A DNA stretch of 64,000 nucleotides from Actinoallomurus bryophytorum (GTDB lineage Bacteria; Actinomycetota; Actinomycetes; Streptosporangiales; Streptosporangiaceae). The notes under the pieces are model-generated. The model had not been told where the DNA came from. It saw only the letters and a program-made list of their open reading frames with translations, and did not search any database. Positions 8,849 to 16,416 of the stretch are shown one piece after another (within the stretch, counting starts at the first letter, position 1; the number at the start of each line of letters is the position of its first letter). Both the position numbers and the translations under genes were made by a program. The DNA is taken from assembly GCF_006716425.1 (NCBI RefSeq), contig NZ_VFOZ01000001.1, positions 2,294,001 through 2,358,000 of the forward strand, given 5' to 3'.

Positions 8849-8938
8849 CCGGTCCGTTCCCAGCCCGCAGGAACCGGGTTCATGCTCAGCCCACACTTTG
8901 CTGCCAAGAGCCACCCTCGCCCTGATGCAGAACGCATG

Positions 8939-9013
8939 GTGATCGATTGCGGTGATGGCCCCTTCCAGAATCGGCTGTTTCCCGCACGGCTCCGCTGAGG
9001 TTGGCTCAGGGGT
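8939..9013 (+). promoter_or_regulatory. Shared upstream element, copy D (small membrane protein operon)
   Basis: Fourth copy. It opens GTGATCGATTGCGGTGATG, then has CGGCTGTTTCCCGCACGG and GAGGTTGGCTCAGGGG. It lies 186 bp before ATG 9125. Copies A and D, farther from their genes, share the most in the first block; B and C, nearer, share the most in the last. Confidence 0.6.
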
Positions 9014-9124
9014 GAGCGAGCACGAGGCGCGGCTTCCGCCTGCGGGCGATTGGGCCTGTGCGTGGACCGATCCGGAAGGCCGTTCCCTTCCAAGCTTCGA
9101 CTCACTGCTCCTAAGGAGTCGGTC

Positions 9125-9277
9125 ATGGGCGTCATCACCTGGAACATTCTCGGACTCATTGCCGGAATGATCGCCCTTGCCGCCACCCTCCGAGCCCGCA
9201 GACCGATAACCGGCCACCCCGCGACAGGCACCCGTGCGGACCGTCTACCTCGCTGGGCGAGACGAGCGCGCTCATGA
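9125..9277 (+). CDS. Small membrane protein
   Basis: A 50-residue protein with one N-terminal transmembrane helix (GVITWNILGLIAGMIALAA) followed by a basic tail. The opening resembles the first helix of GlsB/YeaQ/YmgE transglycosylase-associated stress proteins, but the protein is too short to assign. AAGGAG precedes ATG 9125. Its stop overlaps the next start (ATGA, 9274-9277), so translation is coupled. Confidence 0.6.
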   Translation: MGVITWNILGLIAGMIALAATLRARRPITGHPATGTRADRLPRWARRARS

Positions 9278-9789
9278 CCAGCAGCCCTGAACCGTCATCG
9301 GCCGACGTCGCTATGAGTGAGGAGATGAGGACGTGTCTGCCTGCGCCGTCGCCGGCGACGGTGCGCGCCGCCCGCGCCTACCTGACACAGCGCCACGCCA
9401 CCGGCGCGGATCAGATCCTGTGGGAGCTCACCGAACATCCCCTGCCCGACCTGGACGCCATCGACGCGGTCATCGCCGCCTCTGATCGAGCCCAGCGAGG
9501 CCCCGGCGACCAACCCCAGCCGATGGCGATGGCCGCCGCACTAGTGGTCCTGGGAGCAGCCCGCCTGGACATGGACCAGACCGAGGCACGTCTGCTCGAT
9601 GCCGCACAAGCATCAGCCATGGGCTGGGAACAGATCGCCGCGATCCTCGGCCTCACCATCGAAGAAACCGAGGAACGGCACCGGCACCTCAAACCCCGGC
9701 TGGACCAGCCTGTCGCCCACGTCCTCCCACCACGCCCATACGGCCAGACGCACCGGCCCAGGGCCGCCACAAGAACCAGTGACCAGTGA
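9274..9789 (+). CDS. Helical protein with HTH-like segment, unknown function
   Basis: 171 residues. Residues about 25-75 form a helical ATVRAARAYLTQRHATGADQ block; residues about 95-140 carry AQASAMGWEQIAAILGLTIE, then EETEERHRHLKPRLD, an HTH-like stretch similar to the end of the 5403 protein. The C-terminus is proline/arginine-rich and probably disordered. Translation is coupled to the membrane protein at 9125 by an ATGA overlap. No family is recognised. Confidence 0.65.
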   Translation: MTSSPEPSSADVAMSEEMRTCLPAPSPATVRAARAYLTQRHATGADQILWELTEHPLPDLDAIDAVIAASDRAQRGPGDQPQPMAMAAALVVLGAARLDMDQTEARLLDAAQASAMGWEQIAAILGLTIEETEERHRHLKPRLDQPVAHVLPPRPYGQTHRPRAATRTSDQ

Positions 9790-10072
9790 ATATTGCGCCC
9801 CCTGCAACAGCCAAGACCGGCTCCGGCCGTATTCCGGGGTCTGTCCATCCTCCGCCGACCAACCCACACCATCGTCAGGTTGGGCCGTAACCTCGACATC
9901 GCCCCCGCGTTGCCCGAGCGTCTGCTCGGCATGCACCGCGCCGGGCATGCGGTTGCTGATCCCCGACCACCCGGGAATCGTTCCGTGACGCGAAAGGGCC
10001 GGCTGTGTACGCCGAATACGCACGCAGGATCCCCGGGCCATGCCGTGGCCAAGCGTGAGGGCTGTGGCACTG

Positions 10073-10549
10073 GTGACCTCGGAGCTGCTCATCGAGTTCC
10101 CCGCAGAGACCGTGTACGACTTCCTCTCCCAACTGGCCAACCACCAAAGGATGGGCGGCCACCGATTCCGGCTGAACACCGTCGCGCCCGACCGGCTCGG
10201 CGCCACGATCGTGATCCGCGGGCCCCTGGGCATCCACCGAACCGTCCAGACGACGATCACATGCCTGCGTCCCGCACGCGGTGTGGGTGGTACGGCGACG
10301 ATAGGCCGTCAGACGGTCGCCCACGTGCACTGGACCATCCACGCGGCCGGTGACCGGTCCCATGTCACACTGACCGCGACGATCGTGCGCACCGGGATGG
10401 TGGACCGGTTGCTCCTGGCGGCCGGCGGTAGGAGATGGCTGGCCCGCAGCTTCCACCGGGTCCTGACACTGCTCTCCGCCACCATCCGTACGGCCGCCCC
10501 CGACGCCACGCTTCCGGTCAATGCACCCAACCCAGATCAGAAACGTTGA
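10073..10549 (+). CDS. SRPBCC (START-like) family protein
   Basis: About 158 residues with the helix-grip pattern of polyketide cyclase/START-like proteins: TSELLIEFPAETVYDFLSQL at the start, a run of beta-strands (RLGATIVIRGPLG, TVQTTITCLRPARG, HVHWTIHAAG, SHVTLTATIVR) and a C-terminal amphipathic helix (ARSFHRVLTLLSATIR). Such domains bind hydrophobic ligands; the ligand is unknown. Starts at 10040 (ATG), 10064 and 10073 (GTG) are all in frame; 10073 fits the family's N-terminus best. Confidence 0.65.
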   Translation: MTSELLIEFPAETVYDFLSQLANHQRMGGHRFRLNTVAPDRLGATIVIRGPLGIHRTVQTTITCLRPARGVGGTATIGRQTVAHVHWTIHAAGDRSHVTLTATIVRTGMVDRLLLAAGGRRWLARSFHRVLTLLSATIRTAAPDATLPVNAPNPDQKR

Positions 10550-10698
10550 CCCGACCGCCCGCCGCGGGCGACCACGACAACGCCTCCTCCTGCCGAGAGG
10601 AACACCCTCTTGTTCTCCCAGCCAGACACACTCCCGCGTCTTTGAAGGTGCGGGCGTGGGACAGGAGTGATCCCGTCGCGGATCGGCCGACGCGAGTA

Positions 10699-10910
10699 TC
10701 ACGGGATGGATTGCAGGTGACGGATCTGGGCGTTGAGTTCGGCTCCGAGCAGGACCGCCAGTGCGGTCACGTACAGGAACAGCAACACCCGGCTGAGGAC
10801 CAGCAGCTCTCGCGGCAGCCGCCCCGGACCGCGCCAGCGATCCGTAAACGGCTGTACCAGGCGGTCCGGAAAGGGACGATGGCGCAGGGATGACTGCAGG
10901 TCAGTCCGAT
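10699..10910 (-). pseudogene. YihY/BrkB-family membrane protein, C-terminal fragment
   Basis: Reading the minus strand gives FPDRLVQPFTDRWRG, then LPRELLVLSRVLLFLYVTAL and AVLLGAELNAQI before a stop at 10699-10701. This is the conserved last transmembrane helix and tail of YihY/BrkB proteins. The frame is open only to about 10910 and the rest of the roughly 300-residue protein is absent. No start codon or regulatory signal remains. Confidence 0.65.
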
Positions 10911-11015
10911 CGAGGCCGAAGCACTATTCGATGCGCCTCATTGCCTGGCGCCGCCGCCTGGTTCCCTCCCCCCGGCGCCCCTTCGAAAGGCAGAACCCAC
11001 GCGAGACCTGCAGAA

Positions 11016-11546
11016 ATGACTCCCGCGGTCGAACGGCTGGTCCGGCTGATGGTCCTGCTCCCCGGGCACGACCACCCGCTCTGGGAGAGCGTGATCGCCG
11101 ACTGCCAAGACACCACCGAAGTGATGTCGATGCGCTGGTTCGTCGGTGACGCGACGAAGATGTGGCCGGAAGCCGCCCCCCGCAACCTCGCCCACGCGGT
11201 GCTCACCGCGGCTTCCCAGTTCGGTGTACGACCAGTGCTCCCCGGCGACGCAGGGGTGGTTCCCCACGGGGCCATGGCCGGCTTGGTTGTTGCAGATGTG
11301 CTCCCCGCGCGCGGGAACGGTCCCGAGACGCACTGTGTCCGCATCACGCCGCAGGGCCCGGCCTGCCCCAGTCTTTGCGGCGAGCGTGCGCCGGGGTCGC
11401 CTGCGAATCCGGGTGGCCCCCAGTCGGTGGAGATCTTATCTACTGCGTGTTCACTCCGCCGACTGGCCGCACCCTCCCATGCCGTAACGCTCTTGGCCGG
11501 AAGGGCGTGGGGCTTCCGGGACCGTTTCGGCCCAGTCGCAGCATGA
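11016..11546 (+). CDS. Hypothetical protein, doubtful
   Basis: A 176-residue frame. The first 65 residues look like real protein (MTPAVERLVRLMVLLPGHDH, then ESVIADCQDTTEVMSMRWFV). The later part (CSLRRLAAPSHAVTLLAGR) does not, so this may be a short gene that has lost its natural end. No family is recognised and no ribosome site is clear. Confidence 0.3.
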   Translation: MTPAVERLVRLMVLLPGHDHPLWESVIADCQDTTEVMSMRWFVGDATKMWPEAAPRNLAHAVLTAASQFGVRPVLPGDAGVVPHGAMAGLVVADVLPARGNGPETHCVRITPQGPACPSLCGERAPGSPANPGGPQSVEILSTACSLRRLAAPSHAVTLLAGRAWGFRDRFGPVAA

Positions 11547-11677
11547 GTGAGATGCGTACGGTGCGGAACCTTCGGCCCTGGTCCGAGATAGGGGCGCGGG
11601 GAAACCACGACATGGCGCCGCCATGCGATCGGCGGTTGTCATGCCGATCACCTCGTGATCGGCGCTACTCCAGGGCG

Positions 11678-11710
11678 GAGGGTCAGTCGTAGTCCACATG
11701 ACGGACCCTC
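11678..11710 (-). terminator. Inverted repeat downstream of the aldo/keto reductase
   Basis: GAGGGTC (11678-11684) and GACCCTC (11704-11710) form perfect arms 14 bp beyond the reductase stop codon on the minus strand. A second, perfect 9-bp dyad (GCCGATCAC-CTC-GTGATCGGC) lies just beyond at 11643-11663. Together they probably end the leftward transcript. Confidence 0.45.
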
Positions 11711-11723
11711 ACGCGGCCGTCGC

Positions 11724-12752
11724 TTAGGTGGCGGAGCGCTCGGCGACCGGCCGGCGACGCAGGCTTACCTCCGAGACGGCCGGCGGTGTGTAGGCCACGT
11801 CGTTGGGGCCCGCGTCGGTACCGGGCGGAGCGATCTCATCGATCCGGTCGAGGATCTCCTCGTCCAGGGTGACGTCGGCGCCGGCCAGCAGGTCCTCGAG
11901 CTGTTCCATGGTGCGCGGCCCGATGATCGCCGAGGTGACGCCCGGGTGGGCGATCGCGAACGCCATCGCGAGGTGGGTCATCGGCAGACCGGCCTTCTCG
12001 GCGAGCGGTACGAGCTGTTCGACCACGTCGAGCTTGCGCTCGTCGCTGAAGTGCTGCGGCATGCCACCGGACCGGTGAGTGTCGATCTGCCGGCCCTTGC
12101 GGTGCCGGCCGGTGAGCAGGCCCTGGCCCAGCGGGCTCCAGACCAGCGTGCCCATCCCGTAGCGCTGACAGATCGGCAGGACCTCGCGTTCGATGCTCCG
12201 GTTGACGATCGAGTACGGCGGCTGCTCGGTCCGGAAGCGCTCCAGGCCACGCCGCTCGGCGACCCACTGCGCCTCGACGATCTCCGAGGCCGGAAAGGAC
12301 GACGCACCGATCGCGCGCACCTTGCCGCTGTGGATCAGGTCGGACAGGGCCGACAGTGTCTCCTCCACGTCGACCATCGGGTCGGGGCGGTGGACCTGGT
12401 AGAGGTCGAGGTGATCGGTCTGCAGGCGGCGCAGGGAGTTCTCGACCGCGGCGATGATCCAGCGCCGTGAATTGCCCCGGTGGTTCGAACCATCGCCCAT
12501 CGGGTAGTGCACCTTGCTGGCGAGCACCACATCGTCGCGGCGACCCTTGAGCGCCTTGCCGACGATCTCCTCGGATTCGCCGCCAGAGTACACATCGGCG
12601 GTGTCGATGAAGTTGATCCCTGCGTCCAGAGCCCTGTGGATGATCCGGATCGAGTCGTCGTGGTCGGGGTTTCCCATGGCCCCGAACATCATGGCGCCCA
12701 GGCAGTAGGGACTGACCTCGATCCCGGTCCGGCCCAGCATGCGGTACTTCAT
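11724..12752 (-). CDS. Aldo/keto reductase
   Basis: A 342-residue NADPH-dependent aldo/keto reductase with a TIM barrel. Seen: LGRTGIEVSPYCLGAMMFG at the start, catalytic Asp and Tyr in NFIDTADVYSGGESE, Lys in VVLASKVHYPMG, His in LYQVHRPDP, and the NADPH-binding tail GVTSAIIGPRTMEQLEDLL. GGAGAAG precedes ATG 12752. An AraC-type regulator is encoded upstream on the same strand at 13602; that regulator class often sits beside reductases. Between them lie decay products of related genes. Confidence 0.93.
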   Translation of the reverse strand: MKYRMLGRTGIEVSPYCLGAMMFGAMGNPDHDDSIRIIHRALDAGINFIDTADVYSGGESEEIVGKALKGRRDDVVLASKVHYPMGDGSNHRGNSRRWIIAAVENSLRRLQTDHLDLYQVHRPDPMVDVEETLSALSDLIHSGKVRAIGASSFPASEIVEAQWVAERRGLERFRTEQPPYSIVNRSIEREVLPICQRYGMGTLVWSPLGQGLLTGRHRKGRQIDTHRSGGMPQHFSDERKLDVVEQLVPLAEKAGLPMTHLAMAFAIAHPGVTSAIIGPRTMEQLEDLLAGADVTLDEEILDRIDEIAPPGTDAGPNDVAYTPPAVSEVSLRRRPVAERSAT

Positions 12753-12785
12753 ATTTCTTCTCCTTGGAGGCGTACGGTGAGTGGT
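12716..12785. repeat. 70-bp direct repeat, copy 1 (start of the intact reductase gene)
   Basis: This stretch, covering the ribosome site, start codon and first 12 codons of the aldo/keto reductase, recurs at 13384-13452 with a one-base indel and a handful of substitutions. It flanks the broken deazaflavin-dependent oxidoreductase gene. Confidence 0.75.
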
Positions 12786-12860
12786 TGTTCGAGCACCGGT
12801 GGGGACGCCCGAAAACCACGTCGCGGTGTAACAGCGTCCTCAGCGCCGGCCGGACGAACC

Positions 12861-13289
12861 TCAGTGACCGGTGACGTCGTGTCCTTCCCGCCGCGCGGCG
12901 TCCACGAGCGCCGGCCGCCGCAACGCGAACTCGTCGTCGAACACGATCTCGACCAGCGGGCTGCGCGCGAGCCAGTCGTCGAGGTTCTGGCGCCGGCTGA
13001 CCCGTGCCGCGATTTCGGGCCGGTTTTGCAGGTCGAGGACCTCGGTGATCACTCGCCGCCGTGTCGGCTCGTCGACCGGCGCCGCGGTCGCGGGCAGGTC
13101 GGCCGTGACCCCGTGTTTGAGATGCACGATGAACCGCGGATGAGCGCGCACGTTCGCGTACCAGCCGCGGGGGCCGGGCACGCCGGTCAGGTACCAGCGA
13201 CCGTCGACGCGGTGGAACCAGATCTCGATGCGGCGCGGGGTGCCGCTGCGTGCGCCCAGTGTCGTGATGTCGATCGTGTGCTCGGCCGG
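12861..13289 (-). pseudogene. Deazaflavin (F420)-dependent nitroreductase-family gene lacking its start
   Basis: The minus strand encodes HTIDITTLGARSGTPRRIEI, WFHRVDGRWYLTGVPGPRGW, then YANVRAHPRFIVHLK, the Ddn/DUF385-like split-barrel fold of F420H2- or flavin-binding oxidoreductases, through to ARREGHDVTGH. A TAA stop (13290-13292) sits one codon before the first conserved residues and no start codon lies between them. Only an internal GTG at 13181 could initiate, and it would remove the first strands. The gene has been beheaded at the junction with the 70-bp repeat region. Confidence 0.7.
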
Positions 13290-13339
13290 TTAGGAGTCCG
13301 GTCCGATGGCGAGGGCGCGGGCGACGGCGTCGTCCCCGG

Positions 13340-13420
13340 TCACAGTCCGGTCCGCCGCTCGTCGTCGAGGGGCACGTCGCCGTCCTCGATTCCGGTCCGG
13401 CCCAGCGTGCGGTACTTCAT
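13340..13420 (-). pseudogene. Aldo/keto reductase deletion scar (start and tail only)
   Basis: From ATG 13420 the frame reads MKYRTLGRTGIE, identical in 11 of 12 positions to the intact reductase at 11724, then switches at once to DGDVPLDDERRTGL and a stop. A ribosome site is retained. The simplest reading is a second aldo/keto reductase gene whose centre, about 300 codons, was deleted, leaving both ends joined. Confidence 0.6.
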
Positions 13421-13452
13421 ACTTCTCCCCTCGGAGGCGTTCGGTGAGTGGT
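13384..13452. repeat. 70-bp direct repeat, copy 2 (start of the deleted reductase gene)
   Basis: Second copy of the reductase start region; see copy 1 at 12716-12785. It includes a GGAGGCG(T)-CGGTGAGTGGT block upstream of the start codon in both copies. Confidence 0.75.
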
Positions 13453-13601
13453 CGGCGATCTTCATCACCCGCCTCCTGCTGCGTGGTGATCGTCCCGGAA
13501 TCCGTGGCACGTTCCGGTAGCTCCACCAAACCAACGCCGCGACCGCCAGGCCAGCAAAATCCTCTCGCGTGGTTGCACAATCCTCTTCGCTTAGTCAGCT
13601 T

Positions 13602-14657
13602 TCACGGCAGCGCCGCAGCAGCGGGACCGGCCCCACCACGCATGCGCACCGCGTCGATGCTGGGCGGGGCACCGAACTGGCGCCGGTACTCCCGGCTGAA
13701 CTGGGCCGGACTGCCGTATCCGACGCGGTGGCCGACGCCGGTGATGTCGTGAGGACTGTTCGCCAGCAGCAATCTCGCCGCCTGCAGCCGGATGTGCTTC
13801 TGGAACTGGATCGGGGTCATCGCTGTCACCGCCTGGAAGTTCCGGTGGAAAGCGGAGACACTCATCCCCGAAAGTTGTGCCACGTCCTCGACCCGGAACG
13901 GCTGGGTGTAGTTCTCCCGTATCCACCGCACAGCACGTCTGATGTGCGTCAGGCTACTGTCGGCCAGGCCGAGCTGACGCACCCCGTCACCTTGTTCCCC
14001 GGTGATCAACCACCAGAGGATCTCGCGTTTGACCAGCGGGACGAGTGCCTTCCGGTCCCGCGGCCGGTCAAGCAGGCGCAGCAGCCGCACGATGGCGTCG
14101 AGCAACTCGTCCGGGGCGTCACTGACCGCGATTCCCGGGCGTGCGGTGCCAGGGGACCGCGGCAGATCCCCCGGCCCGGCCTGCAGCAGCAGCTCCGCGA
14201 CGGCGGCGGGTTCCAGAGTCATCCCGAAACCGAGTGCGGGGCGGCCCGGGACGGCGTCGACGACGTGCCCTGTCACGGGGAGGTCGACCGAGGCGACGAG
14301 GTACTGACCAGCGGCGTACTCGTAGACGCGGTCTCCCAGTGCCAGACGCTTGCCGCCCTGAGCGATGACCGCCAGCACCGTGCCGGACATCGAGGACGCC
14401 GGCGAAACGGTGTGGTCGACCTTGCAGATCCGGACGCCGTCGATGGCCGTGGTCAAATCGGGACGCACATGCCGGTCCAGCAGTCCGCGAAGCTCGTCCA
14501 GAGACATGCCACAAGTGCAGCACAAGATCCACGGGCGACCGTCGACAGCGAAAGGAATGTGCAAGAACTCGCGAGCTTCGTCAAAGCGTCCGCCGAGCCT
14601 CGATGACACGGTGAGACTTTGCCAACCTGGTTGAGCGGGTTCGCTGGTGTCCGGCAT
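13602..14657 (-). CDS. AraC-family transcriptional regulator
   Basis: A 351-residue regulator. The N-terminal half (about 60-200) is an AraC-type ligand-binding domain of the PF06719 kind (SSMSGTVLAVIAQGGKRL, YEYAAGQYLVASVDLPVTG). The C-terminal double HTH (about 240-335) has RVEDVAQLSGMSVSAFHRNF and the second helix pair ITGVGHRVGYGSPAQFSREY. This class is commonly next to reductase or SDR genes, and here it precedes aldo/keto reductase sequences on the same strand, which it probably controls. ATG 14657 is the first start consistent with the family; its ribosome site (GGTGGTG) is weak. Confidence 0.88.
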   Translation of the reverse strand: MPDTSEPAQPGWQSLTVSSRLGGRFDEAREFLHIPFAVDGRPWILCCTCGMSLDELRGLLDRHVRPDLTTAIDGVRICKVDHTVSPASSMSGTVLAVIAQGGKRLALGDRVYEYAAGQYLVASVDLPVTGHVVDAVPGRPALGFGMTLEPAAVAELLLQAGPGDLPRSPGTARPGIAVSDAPDELLDAIVRLLRLLDRPRDRKALVPLVKREILWWLITGEQGDGVRQLGLADSSLTHIRRAVRWIRENYTQPFRVEDVAQLSGMSVSAFHRNFQAVTAMTPIQFQKHIRLQAARLLLANSPHDITGVGHRVGYGSPAQFSREYRRQFGAPPSIDAVRMRGGAGPAAAALP

Positions 14658-14733
14658 GACACCACCATGAATGGTGAAACTCCTGGTGGACGGGTGATTG
14701 ACGAGATCACCACCCCTGACCAGGAGCTTCACA

Positions 14734-14920
14734 TGATGTCCCCCCCGGGGATGACCGTCTCCACTCGAGCGCTGACCATGCTCGCCGACGCCTTGCGCCA
14801 CTGACGGACACAGTTGCGGACTCGATGGCGGCACCTGGATGTCGGCCGTCGGGCCTGCTGGTGGTGGCCTACCTGCGCAAGGGCGAGCCCACGCCGATCT
14901 GGCCTGCGGGTTCGCGATCG
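14734..14920 (+). pseudogene. IS5-like (DDE_4) transposase, frameshifted N-terminal remnant
   Basis: Across three frames the translation matches the opening of actinomycete IS5-like transposases: TVSTRALTMLADALRH, an in-frame stop, RTQLRTRWRHLDVGRRA, then LLVVAYLRKGE and ADLACGFAID in shifted frames. The similarity ends abruptly where the next transposase remnant begins. Confidence 0.6.
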
Positions 14921-15290
14921 ACACGAGATCACCCGCTTCCGGCCGCCGCTCGACCAACTCGGTGACCTACGTGATTTCGTGGTCATCGTCAACGCTTTGC
15001 ACAGTCAGCGTAACCACGTCACCTACCTCGCCGAACGCGGCGCACGCTGGATCCTGACCGTCAAAGGCAACCAGCCCAGCCTGCACCACAGTTCGCAGCT
15101 CTACCCTGGCGGCTCCGTCCCGGACGCCACCAGCGACGCCGACCTGCGGACACGGCCGCCGCGAGATCTGCGCAATGAAGGCCCCGGTCAGGGTGACGGT
15201 CTCCAGGAAGTCGCAAGCCAGCACCGCGTCGGCCTGCGCCGATTAAGGTACCGCCATCGCAAGTATGTTCGATGCGCCTGGCGTCTCCGG
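14921..15290 (+). pseudogene. ISAs1-family transposase, C-terminal remnant
   Basis: HEITRFRPPLDQLGDLRDF, then VNALHSQRNHVTYLAERGAR and WILTVKGNQPSLH match the central DDE region of ISAs1/H-repeat transposases (family form: ADALHTQ...VKGNQP). After the LPW-like segment the match continues in a shifted frame as GHGRREICAMKAPVRVTVS. The catalytic core is incomplete and no terminal inverted repeats are evident. Confidence 0.65.
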
Positions 15291-15386
15291 ACGTCCTGAT
15301 GCGGCGGATACACAAACGCCCGGGTCGCGCGCCGGACCTTCGACACGCCGAGTGGGGGAACTTGGCGAGAAGTAGCAGGTCAGAGC

Positions 15387-15421
15387 TTGATTATAGATTT
15401 GCTAACCCATAATCTTGGGTT
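15387..15421 (+). promoter_or_regulatory. Promoter with operator, leaderless start
   Basis: TTGATT (15387-15392) and CATAAT (15408-15413) form a -35/-10 pair with 15-bp spacing. A perfect dyad AACCCA-TAATCT-TGGGTT (15404-15421) overlaps the -10 box and abuts the ATG at 15422. With the -10 ending 8 bp before the start codon and no ribosome site, the transcript is probably leaderless. The dyad placement suggests autorepression by the wHTH product. Confidence 0.6.
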
Positions 15422-15790
15422 ATGCGAGAGGCCGGGCCGGAGGATGAGCGTTCCTTCTCTGAGCGTCTTTTCGGCAGCCGCTACCGGCTGGAGCTGCTGG
15501 CCGCGTTCGCGGCGGCGCCGGACGGCAGGGTGAATCTTGGCGTGCTGGCTGAAGGCAAGGGGGTACGGGCCGCGGTGTACTACCCCGCGATACGCGACTT
15601 GCTCGCGATGCGGTTGGCGGTCCGCATCGAACAGGTCACACGGGACCGGCGGCGCTGGTATGAGCGGTCTGGCGACGATTCCCTCTGGGAGAGCTTCGCC
15701 GCCGTGATCGGCGGTCTCCAGCAGCATTTCGAGCAGATCGTGGGGGCCGACACCGGCCGCCGGGCCAGGCACGAGAGGGTGAGGGCATGA
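15422..15790 (+). CDS. Winged-helix transcriptional regulator
   Basis: A 122-residue single-domain wHTH protein: RLFGSRYRLELLAAFAAAPD (helix 1), GRVNLGVLAEGKGVRAAVYY with PAIRDLLAMRLAV (recognition helices), and RIEQVTRDRRRWYERSG (wing). The layout resembles ArsR/MarR-like or HTH_20-like repressors. It is probably autoregulated through the dyad at its start codon. Its stop overlaps the next start by ATGA (15787-15790), so the two proteins are made together. Confidence 0.8.
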   Translation: MREAGPEDERSFSERLFGSRYRLELLAAFAAAPDGRVNLGVLAEGKGVRAAVYYPAIRDLLAMRLAVRIEQVTRDRRRWYERSGDDSLWESFAAVIGGLQQHFEQIVGADTGRRARHERVRA

Positions 15791-16416
15791 GGGGCGCAGC
15801 AGAGGTCTGTCCGGAGACCGTCAGCGAGGCCGCGTCCGTATTCTCAGCGGGTATCGGATCAGACGCCCAGTCGCGGGTCGTCCTGCAGGGCGTGCCCGCC
15901 GTGTTCAGCTATCGGCTGGAGGCTGAGGCGGGACGCCGGCGCCGGGCCGGGCTCGGCGCGATCACCTCACCCGACATCCTTCAATTCCTGCTGGGCCTGC
16001 CGGTCGGCGTACCGGTCCCGCTGGCCGCGCTGACCCGGCCAGAGCGTTCCGTGCTGCGCTCGGCTGCCGATGGAGCGCTGCTGGTGGAAGACCAGTGTGT
16101 GATCAGGCTCGCCGAGCCTCCTGTAGCGGTGGGCTTGGCGATGGTGCCCGTCCGGGCGTGGCGCCGGGGACTGGAGCACGCTGGCCGTTTCGCGCCGTTC
16201 TGCTCGCGGGCGATGGTGTTGCGCAGGCCGCCCCGCGACCTTGAGGTGCTGCGCATGGAGGCCGACTTCTATGGCATCGGCGTCGTGATTGCCGGAGAAG
16301 GCGCTGAGCCGCCGGAGTTGGTCGTTCCGCCAGCTCCGTTCCATCGCAACCGATTCACCGCCGCAGGGTGGCTGTTCCTGGAGGAGACCTACCGGCAGGT
16401 CACGCGGTCCTCCTAG
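15787..16416 (+). CDS. Unknown protein coupled to the wHTH regulator
   Basis: 209 residues, no recognised family. An early PAVFSYRLEAEAGRRRR segment is followed by a helix-rich LQFLLGLPVGVPVPLAALTR region reminiscent of a wHTH, then VVLRRPPRDLEVLRMEADFY, GIGVVI and a conserved-looking tail RNRFTAAGWLFLEETYRQV. Translation is coupled to the regulator at 15422. It converges on the TGT-like gene with a 4-bp overlap. Function is open; an effector or antitoxin-like partner of the regulator is one possibility. Confidence 0.7.
   Translation: MRGAAEVCPETVSEAASVFSAGIGSDAQSRVVLQGVPAVFSYRLEAEAGRRRRAGLGAITSPDILQFLLGLPVGVPVPLAALTRPERSVLRSAADGALLVEDQCVIRLAEPPVAVGLAMVPVRAWRRGLEHAGRFAPFCSRAMVLRRPPRDLEVLRMEADFYGIGVVIAGEGAEPPELVVPPAPFHRNRFTAAGWLFLEETYRQVTRSS

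Noticed and set aside
13602-14957. A 451-residue version of the AraC regulator
   Set aside because: The additional 100 residues lie antisense to transposase remnants and do not match the family; ATG 14657 gives the normal length.
15404-15421. The AACCCA/TGGGTT dyad as a transcription terminator
   Set aside because: It overlaps a -10 box and the start codon and has no following T run, so an operator is more likely.
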